NCBI GenBank assembly: GCA_933228895.1
Contig: OW121857.1
Coordinates: forward strand, 9,734,001-9,798,000
Direction of reading: 5' to 3'
DNA from: Platycnemis pennipes
Taxonomy: Eukaryota; Arthropoda; Insecta; Odonata; Platycnemididae
Length of the DNA: 64,000 nucleotides
The translations under genes and the position numbers were made by a program. Positions 10,991-25,562 of this stretch are shown here, piece after piece; within the stretch, counting starts at the first letter, position 1, and the number at the start of each line of letters is the position of its first letter. The notes below the pieces were generated by a model. The model saw only the letters and a program-made list of their open reading frames with translations. It searched no databases and was not told the DNA's origin.

Positions 10991-11743
10991 TGCCCGGCTT
11001 CCACTACTAGCGTATGTACGAGTGTACATACGCGTGTGACCAAAAAACACCGTGGGAACACACGTAAGGACCATCGTAACACGTAGTTCGAAAACATGCC
11101 ATTTTACACTGGTTAGGCGCTGTCGGCGGGGCGGAAACTAGGAAAGACGAATCACGATATTCTATAAAGTTGGACAAAATGGATATTTGTCGGCTGTACA
11201 TTGATGAACAAGTGAGAATGAGTGTCTTATAATTTTTAAAACGGCAAAAACATGATGAATGTGCTTTAGTTCTCAATGTATTTGTAAACTACTTTTACGA
11301 GCATTTGGGATCGGGTTGGTGTGGTGGCTAGAGTACCTCCCATCACGAGGGCCCGGGTTCGATGCCTGGCAGTGGCGGATTTTTTCAGTGGAAAACCGGT
11401 CCCCATTTGAGTGCTGGGTGGAGGAATTTGAAGTTCAGTACTCCGTCCGTCGGATGGGACGTTAAGCCGTGGTCCCCTTGTCGCCTTTCGTTAAGAGTAG
11501 GCTAATGCCGACGCCGGGTTTCTCTCCGCCCTTCCTCCGTTCCCTGAAAACTCCTAGCATTACCCAATTACCCACCTATCCTAAAAATGGCGCAAATGAT
11601 CGGTCGCCTTCCCTAAATAACCAACCAACGAGAAACTTGTTAAGTCAGCTGCCACGGGAGGGTAGCACTGAGTTTTACGAGTGTTGTGGAAACGCATCGC
11701 TGGTTGGTACGCGCGCACATACGCTAGTAGTGGAAACGGGGCA
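10991..11743. mobile_element. Harbinger-like TIR element interrupted by a SINE
   Basis: TAA flanks both ends (10988-10990 and 11744-11746). The left tip contains TTCCACTACTAGCGTATGT and the right tip its complement. The tRNA-derived SINE at 11307-11628 sits inside it. The tip form and TAA duplication suggest PIF/Harbinger. No transposase is seen. Confidence 0.65.
11307..11628 (+). mobile_element. tRNA-derived SINE (SINE-1), full-length copy
   Basis: The head resembles a tRNA: box A-like GGTGTGGTGGCTAGAG and box B-like GGGTTCGATGCC about 30 bp apart. A unique body follows (CAGTGGAAAACCGGTCC, TCGCCTTTCGTTAAGAG), then a tail of AACCAACC repeats. A minus-strand copy is at 55779-56096 and a decayed one at 23823-24090. 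Transcription would be by RNA polymerase III, with mobilisation by a LINE (family knowledge). Confidence 0.8.
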
Positions 11744-11836
11744 TAAGAGAGAATGAATGTATCTAGAAGTACTCTAAAAATCTTAAACATGAGCTATTAG
11801 ATACCAGTTGAATACATGCTGCATTGTACTTGGGTA

Positions 11837-11968
11837 GAGCACACCAGCTACGAGCCACTGGCTACTACCTACGAGCTCGTAGCTAGAGGTGTTCTCATAA
11901 CAGTTCTTATGAGCACACTAGCTACGAGCCACTGGCTACTACCTACGAGCTCGTAGCTAGAGTGCTCC
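11837..11968. repeat. Tandem pair of inverted-repeat units
   Basis: Two units of about 58 bp (11837-11896 and 11911-11968) share GAGCCACTGGCTACTACC and GAGCTCGTAGCTAGAG. Each unit is itself an imperfect palindrome, and the spacer (CATAACAGTTCTTATG) is palindromic too. The whole can form a compound cruciform. Confidence 0.75.
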
Positions 11969-12329
11969 ACCTGCCTCTAGATCTGATTGTGAGTCTCAGA
12001 AGTTAAAAAAAAACGAGAGGTAAAATTTTCCGAACAACATGGCCTCGGATTCCTTGTGATGAGCGGAATGCATGTGATCATGAATTTTAACACTACTAGG
12101 CAAATATCGCATTAAGGATGTACACAAGGGATACATTGTACGTCTGATTCACAACTAAGTAACTAAGAGACACTACTAACAAGATTCACAACTGAATGGT
12201 CCACAAATTGATGGGGCTAATTCCATGCACGTCGGCGACGGATATTAGTTTTAGTTGGTGAAATAAAGGGCGGGAAAGACTGGCCGACAAACGTAATGGT
12301 AGAAAAATAACGAGAATTTCAACCTTTCT

Positions 12330-12425
12330 CCCAGACTGTCACGATAATTCCCTGACTTCTCCAGAAACGCAAAAGTCCCTGACAATTCCAGGTTTTCCCG
12401 GTTTTCCCTGACGATCGCCACCCTG
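12330..12425 (-). mobile_element. Terminal fragment of a hAT-like element
   Basis: On the minus strand it begins CAGGGTGGCGATCGTCAGGG and continues with repeated CCGGGAAAAC- and GTCAGGGA-type motifs, a pattern seen at hAT ends. The other terminus was not found, so the internal extent is unknown. Confidence 0.4.
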
Positions 12426-14951
<2,526 letters not shown>

Positions 14952-15475
14952 CTAGAGCTCTGCTACACATCTGCAGAAGGCTGCGGTCCCATCCTAGAAC
15001 AGACGATGGAATTTATAGGTCAGCTTTAATGCCCATTATGGTATATTTGAGATATTATTTCGCCAGAGAAGCAACCATGTCACACTTGTGCCTAAAAGCA
15101 AAATCGAAAGCAATGCCTGAAAAATTAGACTATATTAATAAGGTTTCTCTTTCCCAAATTTTGTCTTTACATAAAAATGCATCTATCTTGTAAAACACAG
15201 TGATGCTCTATTATAATAATAATAGCCATTGAATAATTATGAGGTACAAATAATTTTTTTTTAATCAAGTTGCACTAGAACTAAATGTTCTTCTCTTCTG
15301 TTACTGGCAATCCTAGTTACTGTGTGCAGCTATTCTTCATAAGGCTTGCTCATGAGCCTCGCTCTTACTAAAATTTAATCATAAAATCAAGTTCACTTGC
15401 ACTTTCCAACAGCAAATACTCCAACAAATTTTAACTTACTTCCACAAATCTAAATCATTCATTAACCCTTTCCGC

Positions 15476-16750
15476 ATGGCACGACGTGAATTCATGTCTG
15501 GAAAGCCGTACCCACTCACGGCGAACATGAATTCTAGAAAGTCCCACCCCCTTGCGGTGGACGTGAATTCACGTCCAGCACTCAGCTCCTTATATAACGG
15601 TACAGATGCGTCTCAGCTGTTTTGAAGAGCGGCCTCAGAGTCGTCAGTGAGACTTTACCCATCACTTGGAGAAAGTCAGCTTTTGTTGCTGCCTTAAGGA
15701 GGCTCCACCGAAGTAATGTCATTTTTGTGAAAACTTCCGGATACATCATTTTTTGGCTCTTCTATCGATTGGCAATAAAATAATTTAGCCTTTCCATAAT
15801 ATATTTGAAGAAAAAAGACGTTGAAAATCAGATATTTTATACGAGGCTATACGGAAGAGCAGGTCTCTTGCATTAAAATTTGCAGAAATAAATATGTAAA
15901 TGGAATTGTCGTTTTGACAAAAAACTAACATAAGATGCGCAATTTTATGTAGAATTTAGCATTGTAAAAAAGTGCTCAGCTTACCACACTTGTTTAATTG
16001 ATAGAAGTAAATGTTTGCTCGAAAAAAAGCATAAAACCCTTGGTTACATGAAAGTAAAGGTACGGTATGTTATCATTGGCAACGGTACTTGTGATGGAAC
16101 ATGCTTACAAGCTTATTTACTGACTTAATTTAGAAATATACCTTACCAAGGTCCTTCTTATATTTTTTAAGTAATGAAAATATTTCATTGGTTATTGATA
16201 TGGTGTAATTAATAGCAATTGTTTCAAATGGAAATAGCGTCTTTGTTGCCAAACAATTTTCAAAAATATGAATATTAATAAAATAAAAAACAGAGTTGTA
16301 TTTGCAAGGGAATAGTTTAAAACTAAGTAAGAAAATATTTAACTTATTTTATAATACCTATTCCTAAAGATATTCTAAAAACCTAAAGGTATTTTAGAAT
16401 ACCTTTATTCTCACTATGTAAATTAAACGTGGCAACAACACATCAGCCATGTTCCTAAGTCAAAATGACTTAAAAGAGCTTGTAAAAAATAGAATGCAAC
16501 TACAACGTCATACATAATAGCTTACTCATACAACTATTGTGTATGCATTATCACATTATAGATGAATTTCCATATAGGTGTTTTCATCGATGTGTATTAA
16601 TTCAATAAATAACATAACTCTTGTACGGGATTTTGAATCGCGGAGTCAAGGTGGAACCTCCTTAATTAATGTATGTATTAGAGAAAAACCTAAATAACTG
16701 CTGTCAGTCAGAGGGAAAGGTCTACAAATAAAGGTTCAGCATTGAAAGGA
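15476..16750. mobile_element. TTAA-flanked CCCTTT-tip element, host of a nested element
   Basis: TTAA lies at 15472-15475 and 16751-16754. The tips are CCCTTTCCGCATGG and CATTGAAAGGA. TTAA targets with CCC-starting tips fit piggyBac-like elements (inference). The left part has three imperfect palindromes around CGTGAATTCACG. Most of its length is the inserted TIR element copy B, so its own sequence is only about 0.3 kb. Confidence 0.6.
15698..16661 (+). mobile_element. TTAA-flanked TIR element, copy B (full length, 964 bp)
   Basis: It is flanked by TTAA at 15694-15697 and 16662-16665. The left tip is GGAGGCTCCACC and the right tip GGTGGAACCTCC. The left tip is nearly self-complementary (GGAG-G-CTCC). 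The interior is AT-rich without a transposase frame. This is the cleanest copy of the family and serves as the reference for copies A, C and D. Confidence 0.8.
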
Positions 16751-16754
16751 TTAA

Positions 16755-17955
16755 TAACCCACTACATGGCATTTTGTGTACACAAGCTTGAGGAGATTTT
16801 ACTTCCTCCTGGATTTCTAATTCCAAATAACATTACGATAGAAATATTACTGGAGATCATTACCCTCATGAGCAATGTTCCAACTTCCTATGAAATAAAC
16901 TCAAATCTTTCAATATCATGATGATAACATCAAAATTCGAGAATGGAAATAGTAATGGAATCACTTAAGATTAATGGGAAAATATTTTGAATTTCATGCA
17001 ACATGATTTAAAATATACCTGGAACAAAGACAACTTGGCTTTCAGCACCTGAGATACCTTATAAAACAAGACAGAATGCCACTAAACGGTGACTACATTC
17101 TCCATACACAACACAAGTAAAACAAGAATAAGCTAATGAGGCAACTGCAATGCATGACACATCAAATTAGTAAAGAATAAGTTAATCATGACTAATGACT
17201 ATTATTGAAAACAATTCAGCTCAAACTACCAGAATGAAAAAAAGACAACTTCCAAAAACTATAAACGGTTGAAATTTTAAAAGATCATAAAGTATATGCA
17301 TATATGTACACACATAGGACCCACCAGAAGGATTACTGTGAAGAAATACAGAAAGATAAATCATATCTGGCAAATATAACACTACACAATGACAGAATTA
17401 GATTAGCATCAATAAGGCATAAATAGAATAAAAACAATGACCCAAGAGATACTGTTTTAATTTACCTTTAAACTTTCCCAATACATTTTCATCTTTCGGT
17501 GAATAAGAAAGTTTATTATATAATCTACAACTCATCACTGCACTGAAGGAGCATATGCAAGGAAGAAGAAGGATATGTAAATGACTACAGCTAGCTTGTT
17601 TCCTAGCTTAAAAGATGATTTTGAGAGCCTATTTTTGTATTCATGCAACTCATTCTGACAACCCCTAAGTAATACTTATCACCATTGTGAAATAAGGCCA
17701 GATTCTAAAGAACTCATTCCTTACTCTACTTTCTCCTCCACCTCAGCATATGTCCTTCAAACACCCTTCCATATCTAAAACAACTGAAAAGATGATATTA
17801 TTAAGCACAAGATTTAATTTTTTATGACTTAACTTGATTCATACATGGGTAGAGAGAGCTCAAGTAACAAGTCACTGATTTGACGTCAAAAAAGTAAAAA
17901 AAAAAAGTTTTTTGCGGTTGGGAATCCTTTCCCCATCCTTTCCCTGTGTGTGAGA
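16755..17955. other. Intron sequence, nothing recognised
   Basis: AT-rich and unique-looking on reading. There is no coding block, tRNA-like sequence or inverted-repeat pair that I can support. Confidence 0.5.
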
Positions 17956-17959
17956 TGGG

Positions 17960-18440
17960 TCACTGGCATAGGAGGTTCCTCGTAAACACTGACTGTGCGT
18001 GTGAATGTGATTCACGAGGGTGACTGTACAAACCCGAGTGCGTGTTTGTGAAATAAGCCCCTGAACCCTGCATCTATGTGTATGTGTGAATGAGAATCAC
18101 GAGGGCGACTGTGTATCGTATGCAAACCCACGTGAATGAGTGCTTGAAAGTTATTATCAATTTCATTTTATTCACTTTAGTTATTTAGTTTTCCTTTTTA
18201 CCCCACTTTTATTTTTATTCTTATCTTGTGGGCATGAAGGGTTACTGACATTGCAGAAATCCTCATAAACCCTGCTTGTGTGTGTGTGATTTAACTCACG
18301 AAGGTGACTGCATTTTGTATACAAACCTGAGTGAGTAAGTGATTGTGTGAGTCACTGTTCATTTTTATTTTTACCCTGATTCCCTTAATTTTTAGTGTGA
18401 CGGTTGTTTGTAACGTTGTGAGTGAGTGTGTGAAGGTATC
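17960..18440. repeat. Three diverged tandem units rich in GTGTG/TCACGAGGGTGACTG
   Basis: Three units of about 130-200 bp (around 17980, 18080 and 18280) share the order: GTGTGTGAATG-like, TCACGAGGGTGACTG-like (TCACGAAGGTGACTG in the third), ACAAACCCGAGTG-like (ACAAACCTGAGTG in the third). Divergence is substantial. It looks like an old tandem array with no coding sense. Confidence 0.55.
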
Positions 18441-18489
18441 ATTTACTACCACTAAAGTTTCTCCGCACACTTGATTTTGCACGTGTGAT

Positions 18490-19345
18490 TGAGAGCTCCC
18501 TTACTTTGTATATTCTCCTTCCTTCCCCCCCTCCCCCTCTTTTTTCTTCCTTTGCCCCCTATTGGTTATGGCTTTGTGGATATTAATCTTAATTTGTTAT
18601 TTATTACAGCCGTAGATACGTTCTTTTCATTGACCCCTGTGCCTGCATATTTTTTACTAATGCCTTTGTACCCTGGACCAGCTATTTCTTTTCTCAGCAA
18701 TATTCTCCTTTTGCGATGATTCTAAATGCGTCACTTGTGACTCAGAAAATTTTTAAAATCGATGCTCAAGACATTTCCCTCATCTCATGCACCCACCCAC
18801 TCCTTGAATTCAGCTATAACCATGCCTTTGGGCAACAGTGACACAGCTGAACAAAATATTCATATAAATATGTTAAAATCATGAAGTTACACAGCAAATC
18901 GGTGCATAAATACATATCACAGCTGGGGCTCTCAAAGAGTGATTCGGGTTCTCCTACTTTATATTTCAGAACTTAAAAGACATTTTTATCAAATAATTTA
19001 AAAAAAAGCTGATGAATTTCTTTTGTATTTAATGACAATAATTATCCATAAGCCTCAGTATATACTTAGAAGAGAGCCAAATTTTAATCATAGGAGAATT
19101 TTCCATTAATGCAAATGGTTTTTGAATTATTTACACAATCAAACTTGAATACAAAATCTGCCTTTCTGGACTGTGACTCCCAAATCCCACCTTTAACTGA
19201 AAACCTCAAAGATAAATCCTTTGGAGGAATCAGGTATTTGTAGTGTAACATGTCCAGATGGTAAGACTTCCTTCAGCCAAATATTTTCCTTGACAATCAT
19301 GCTTATGATGAGAGCCCACAACAGATAAGTCACTGATCTGGATCA
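18490..19345. other. Intron sequence, pyrimidine tract then nothing recognised
   Basis: A C/T-rich tract lies at about 18505-18560. The open frame over it is a composition product. No other feature is supported. Confidence 0.45.
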
Positions 19346-19900
19346 ATGGGGGCGTTTACTCGGAAGTGAAATAGCAATTTTGTACATGAAATCGTTGGAT
19401 GGAAACAAAAAAAGAATTTTAGTGAAAAAATTAGTCTTCTAACCACAACCATTCACTCATAAATCAAAAATTAAAATACGAAAAAGGTGACGCCCACCGA
19501 AAATGCTGCTGTGGTAACATTGACGTCATTTTCCTCCCGTCCTTGACTGCTCTTACGGGAAGGGAAGGGAATGGAGGGGGGCTCTGGAAGGTCTGCTTGC
19601 ACAGATCCTGTCGCAATCGCTCCCATTGGCAGAGTCAGCTGTGTCCCCCCCACTGCGATAAGGTGAAGTAGCTTCGCGGGCTCCGTTGTGACTGGACGAA
19701 TTCGATATACGACAGAGGTTGCACCACGCCCACTTTTCCAAAAGGGTTAAAAACATCAGTTTTTCGCCGCTTATAACTCAAGAAATAATTGACGGATCAA
19801 AAAATGGAAAAATATGTGTCTTTTTATTTTACGAACCCTATCAGATTTGGCAATAAAAAATGGTAAATGCTGCAAATGCTGCGATGGTAAAGGACCCCAT
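19346..19900 (-). mobile_element. MITE family 2, copy 2
   Basis: Bounded by ATGGGGGCGTTTACTCGG and GGTAAAGGACCCCAT. It aligns over its length with the copies at 2833-3367 and 42401-42934. It is about 20 bp longer than they are because of a small duplication of AAATGCTGC-type sequence near the right end (about 19865-19885). Confidence 0.75.
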
Positions 19901-20557
19901 TGCAGCATTTCCCGAAAGAAATTAATTTCATGAGATACCCTTGTCCAGGGGACAAAATTCTTTACAAGCTTGAGTGAGCAAGATGAGGTAAAATAGAACA
20001 AGAAACAAAATTATGAATCTAACTGTAACAGAAAATGTATTTCGATAAATACTCTAACAAGTACAAACCAACAACTGACTGAAATATTCTTCCCTTCATG
20101 GAAATCCCTAACAACTTGGAACAATAACGAGTAGATACTAGGACGCCTTCGAAAATAACAAAGTCTCAGAAAACTGACTCAAGACCACCACACACACGCA
20201 GGAAGTGAACTCGTTGCCATCTCGACTTGAACAGAGGGCGTGAGAGGGGAGGTATTCTCGGGCATAAGGAGGGGGTGTTTTCGGCAAGGGCAAGGTGGAA
20301 TGGGGTTTAACGTGGAAATCGTCGATAGGTACAATTTGAGGGGAGGGAAAAATGGTATGGGATAAGTGGGCAAGGTGGAAGTTTATTATTGGAGCATCAG
20401 GAACTCTTTTTTTTGACTCCGGCAAAAGAACACCAAATAACGCCTTGTACGATGGCCAAACTTCTGGTCTTCATCCGCATTCAGGGGGCTATATAAGTGA
20501 TCTCTTTGGTGAGGCGACGGTGTGGGCAACAATGCAGATGATAAACTCTGCAGACCA
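19901..20557. other. Intron sequence, nothing recognised
   Basis: Short open frames on both strands are proline- or serine-rich and lack domain support. No repeat partner for this piece was found elsewhere in the window. Confidence 0.45.
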
Positions 20558-23010
20558 GGGGCCCTATTCTGTAATAATCACTTTCCGTTTCCGATTCCTC
20601 GACGTTTCATATTCCGTTTCCGTGATCTGGCCACGGAGACTCGAAAACGCTAGTCTGTAAGGACTTCGACGACTTTTCCGTTTCCTCCCCTCGACCTCGG
20701 AGAGAGGAGGCGAAGTTTGCCGAAGTATTGGTGAACTACGTCATGACTACTGTTATGACGTAACATCGACGAGCCAATGAGAAAAATCAGCAGTGATTTG
20801 TTTTTCAAACAAAAACAACACAAAACAACATTGTGGATGGTTAGCAAATTTGGTGAGTACCTATATATTTTCGTGAAACTAATTATCTTTATTTAATGGA
20901 AAATTGAATTACAAGTGTCATATTATGTGATTTTTATATATTTAATAAATGAATCTATATAATTTAATGTGTCTGTGAAACTTTAAAAGAATATGTGCAT
21001 ATTTGAACGCCAAACTCCTAAATCGACGTGATGATAGTCAAAAAGTAATATGAAAGAGCAGATGCCATTTGCGATCAGAAAATAAGCAAATTTGTGTATT
21101 GATAAAGGTAATCAATTAGCATTTATTTGTCATGGAAGGGAGTTTTGGAATTGTGCTATGGTGGGAACTAGTGATCGTATTGATGTCGTGTTTGCGAGAA
21201 CGGTGACGGTGGGTGATTAAGTATGTAATGTAGGTAGAGGGGCATTTATAATTTTGAAAAACGCACAAATAGACATTAGCCAGTTGCTCGTGAAACTGAG
21301 TAAAAAATTTCCTGGAATTCATTTCCGAACATTTAAGTGACACATTTGCCATTAGCGAATTGGAAGGTACCAAAGAATTCAATGTAAGCACTTAAAAGTA
21401 TATGCATTATCCTTCAACATTAATTACTTTCTGCAGGGAAATCGCTCTGTAGTTAATTTATTGCAGCAGAATTCTATTGACAATTGTATGTGTATATTCA
21501 TTTTGGTGAAACGATTAGTTTGCACCCCAAGGATGCTTGTACTGTAAATTTATTTAAAATTGTAACTATATTAATTAAAACTGTATATTATGAAGGACGA
21601 TATTAATGTCTAAAGCCTATAAATCTCTTTTTTAAAGATACCTCAGAAGGCAGTGAATCATTGTCTTAAAATTGGATGATACCTATATGTTTTTGCTATT
21701 TCCATTTTGCATTATTTCACAAACTTGTTCTTTTTAATTCTAGTTTTATTGCACAATTTGTTCTCTTAATGTCATTTTATATCACAATTCTTGTCAATTA
21801 AAAATATGTAGAAACACTTAGTTTCTTGTATGTTTACAGTTAAGAATAAAATACTTCATAATTTAAAAAACTTGTTACATCAAGGAACAGTAAAAATAAC
21901 AACATATTTAACAAATAGGCAAATGCTACCACTGAGAAAGATCATGCATTCTTGCATAGATATAGTAAGTGTGAAAAGGTGGTTTAGGTAATTCAATTAT
22001 TATATAGCACCACCAACCTATTGCTCTTGCGTCAGTGATGAGGAAATTTCTACATAAATACGTATTTCAATGTGGAGTGTAAGTTAGTTGCTGTCATTTT
22101 GAGATAATTCCAAGAGTGAGATATGAGTTAGCTGTGCATGGTATGAGAAGGGTGACATTTACCGCGGTTTGTCATAATTCAGTAGGGGTACCGTGGAACC
22201 CGGTTATTTAGCAGCCACTGCAACAAATCACTGGCTGGAAAACATCTAAGGCTATGTACTGAATCAACAGCTCAAATCGTTCAGCATCATAACTAACGGC
22301 TCGTACATAACTAACAAAAATATATGTGTACGATAGTTTGACGTTCCTACGGGTAAAATAATTGAAATATTGGCAGTGTTGGGAACAGTCAATCCAATCA
22401 ATCACTACATTGAATTAATTAAAGATAAGCTTATACGTTTCTTAATTATAACATCGTGCTCATATGCAGTATTGAATTCGAAGTTCCCGATAGTAATACA
22501 CATATTAAGAAGACGATACGGCAGAGACTCCGTTATAAACTTAATGAAAATAACGATCAATCAATCCATATCCGCAATAGATAAGTATATTCTTCAATTT
22601 ATATGCTAAATTTACTTACGTATGGACAATATGTATGTGCGAGCACTTGCGTATTTAACACAATATAAAAATAACACCAAAAAACCTGCAGACGAAATTC
22701 AATCTGCCGTAATGCTTACGTGCCGTAAATAATGATATCTCTGTTGCCACAACAAACACAATAGGCTTATTATTTTCGCTAAATTCGTGAATATATTACG
22801 TGAAGTAGAACCATCTGCTGCTGTTTCCGGTTGGATTGCTGTGTTTCCGAGACCCATGCCTTCATCGGAAACGGAAACACCATATTCCGAGGTTTTGAAT
22901 CCGTGAAACTGTTATAGAATTGCGTACTTGGCGATCCTTCCGAGATTGTGACGTCCTTCCGTGAACCAACCTCGGAATTCCGAGGTTGTTGCCTTACAGA
23001 ATAGGGCCCC
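20558..23010. mobile_element. 2.45-kb TIR element with GGGGCCCTATTCTGTAA ends
   Basis: The left end begins GGGGCCCTATTCTGTAA and the right end is its complement, TTACAGAATAGGGCCCC with one extra base inside. About 150-200 bp inside each end is dense in TTTCCG/CGGAAA motifs (for example TTTCCGTTTCC), a subterminal repeat pattern typical of transposase-binding regions. No transposase-length frame lies inside, so the copy is non-autonomous. I did not find a convincing target duplication. Confidence 0.75.
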
Positions 23011-23822
23011 AGATGGTGCAGCCAGGAATCAATGCATTTTGGAATCGTAGGCATTGGCAATTTGGCTCCGACTGTCGTTAGCTACACCTGTTGTGCTAGT
23101 CCTTCGGCTAAGTCCAGAGGGTAATTAGTCCATTGAGGGGTTATGTTCAACAAGGGGAGGAGGGGGGGTGCAAAAATGCCACACAATTATGCATAGTGAT
23201 TAGAGCAAAGATTGTAATGAAAATCAGCCAAGTAAGAGTACACAGCTCATGAGCATTTTGATAAAAACCAATTTAAAACTTTGTGAAACCCCTACAAAAG
23301 ATCAACCTGGCATCACAATGAGCCCAAGATGAGCCAAGGAATCTGGCAATCAACCCCAACACAAGGTTGTGGAAACTTGTCTCTCATCACAGTCTTAGAG
23401 GAATAAAAGCATTGTAACTGATTAAAATGAATTGTGAGCAAATGCAAATTTATTCTGTATTGACGCCCAGCGCTTGGTTCATAAAGCTGACAACTAGCAA
23501 AAGTGTAACTAGCCATAAAACATTGTCCACACACCAATGTTAAACAAGTGAAGCATTCTGAATCAATGCATCAAAATGATACAAGGCATGGCATAACATT
23601 TTATACACAATTGCTTCACCTTCTTTCAAGGTGTTGCTGACCGAATAAAGATAAGACATCAGAAGAAAATCTGGATGAATCTTTAAGTATGACAACATTA
23701 AAACACATTCAACTTCTCATTTTCATTTGGGTGAACTGATTTTCGTAAATATGCTCAGGTAATTACCCATAGGGCTAGTGGGTATTCAGTTCCAGTATTT
23801 TAACGGTGAATCTTCACATTCT
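23011..23822. other. Intron sequence, nothing recognised
   Basis: AT-rich with no repeat partner or coding block that I can support. Confidence 0.45.
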
Positions 23823-24090
23823 TGGATTGGAGTGGTGGCTAAGAGTACAGGTCACCCATCCTAAGGACATGGTTTTGAATTCCAGAAGTGGCCGATTTTT
23901 CCATGGTATACCATTCCACACTTGAACGCCAAGTGGAGAGTTCTTCAAGAGTAGAATTTTGTCAGATGGAACACTAACACTAGACCTCCTGGAGTCCCTT
24001 TCTCTGACAGAAGCCCAACACTGGGTTCTGCTTCACACTTCCTCCACACCCTGTGAATTTATACCTCTTTCCAACAACCCCAATCGACAT
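23823..24090 (+). mobile_element. Decayed copy of SINE-1
   Basis: It follows the same order as 11307-11628: TGGAGTGGTGGCTAAGAGTAC (box A region), a degraded box B around GGTTTTGAATTCC, then GTGGCCGATTTTTCCATGG and CACTTGAACGCCAAGTGGAG. Many substitutions indicate an old insertion. The tail is not preserved. Confidence 0.55.
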
Positions 24091-24102
24091 AAATGATCTT
24101 AA

Positions 24103-25040
24103 CCCTTACGCTACGAATGCCAATTATAAACGCCGCAAATTTTTCTACGCAAGAGAACGAACGACGTCTTAAAACGTCGCTAGGGCCAGGTAGGCAGAAA
24201 AGGTCCAAGGTGTCATTAAGGACCCTTCCTCGTGGGTCTTGAGACCATTCCTTGGCTTAGAGGCGGGGATTATCTCCACCCTTCTACACAGCGCCAGCCT
24301 CAATCACGGCAGTTGTTCGTGGTCACTTGTTTGTTTATACAATGGAACAACCAGAAAAATATGTGTTTAATTCACATGATATTTAGTACCAGAAGTTTAT
24401 TCCTTATGTTTTTTCGAGTCTTTAGAAATTTTACATGGAGCTCTAACATTATTATTAACACAGTTCCAAGTTCTAGAAATCCAGTCCAGAAAGTTCACGA
24501 GGTTCAAGAAATAATTGCTCTGCGGAAAAATCTATCTCGCACTACCATTGCGAATATATTTACTTAAAGATGATTTCTGAGGAAGCTATAGCACCAAAAA
24601 AAGTGTTTTTATACAAAACACGGGTATGGTTGGATTATGCGCAAATTGTCTCCTGGTGCATAACACCAAAAAATATTTATTATTGTAACTATTGATATGA
24701 TGTCTATTGTGCTAGTTAATCTTCTCAGGAATTCATTTCTGTATTAACTTGCACTTACATTCTTATTATTATTATTTTAAGAAAAATCACTCTTTTAAAA
24801 ATAGTTGGCCATGGACGCAGGCCGTGGTGGGTTCTCATTTGCAAAAGGGTGAAGATAATCTCTGTACACTGGCCGAGGAAAGGGTCGGGAACCCCACTGG
24901 GTCCGGTCCCAAAGCGGGGAAAAGATATACCAGCTCGAAACCTTGCTTCAAGAGAGCTTCGTACAGGGAGTGGAAAAAAATTCTAGAGGAACCTGCGGAA
25001 AGGAAAGCTTTTTCCTGCGTAGGAATCCGGCACGAAAGGG
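24103..25040. mobile_element. TTAA-flanked CCCTT-tip element (938 bp)
   Basis: TTAA lies at 24099-24102 and 25041-25044. The left tip is CCCTTACGCTACG and the right tip GGCACGAAAGGG, a short imperfect inverted repeat. Blocks about 100-250 bp in from each end (24195-24295 and 24810-24930) also look inversely related (GGCGGGGATTATCTCCACCC against GGTGAAGATAATCTCTG). It is non-coding. piggyBac-like ancestry is inferred from the TTAA and CCC tip. Confidence 0.55.
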
Positions 25041-25562
25041 TTAATTGTCACTCATCTCCCCAAATTAATAAGGAACTTTGGTCCACAGTTTTTGAACAAA
25101 GTCCCAACTATATAGATATGGACTAAATATGGATGAATAATGGAAAACATTTATCTGTTAAATTAGGATAGCACTTCTATTTCCTTTCCTTCCCTGTCCT
25201 TCCAGAACTAACAAATCACTACATTCTATGTTATATTTAATTGAAAATGATCATGGGAAGACTTAGATAGGCTATTTCAACACAACTTTTCACCTAGAAA
25301 GACATTTCCCTAAACAATAAACCCACTTAGCTCAGCACACTTCCCTTACTTAAGCAAAATGATAAACCTTCCTTTCCCCTGAGATCACCACCAAAAGACA
25401 TCACCCTACCCCTTAACACCCATCCAGACCCTTTCATCTTCTACTTCCTTCTACCAACTTCTTGTCTTCCTATTACCCACCTCTGCTGAAGCTCCCATCA
25501 TTCTTTCTTCACATCTGTATCCACTACACGCTGACATTTTTAATGGCAACCATCTAATGGAA

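Noticed and set aside
10631..11074. Overlapping frames on both strands in a GC-rich stretch
   Set aside because: Mutual shadows with arginine- and proline-rich translations; no homology recognised.
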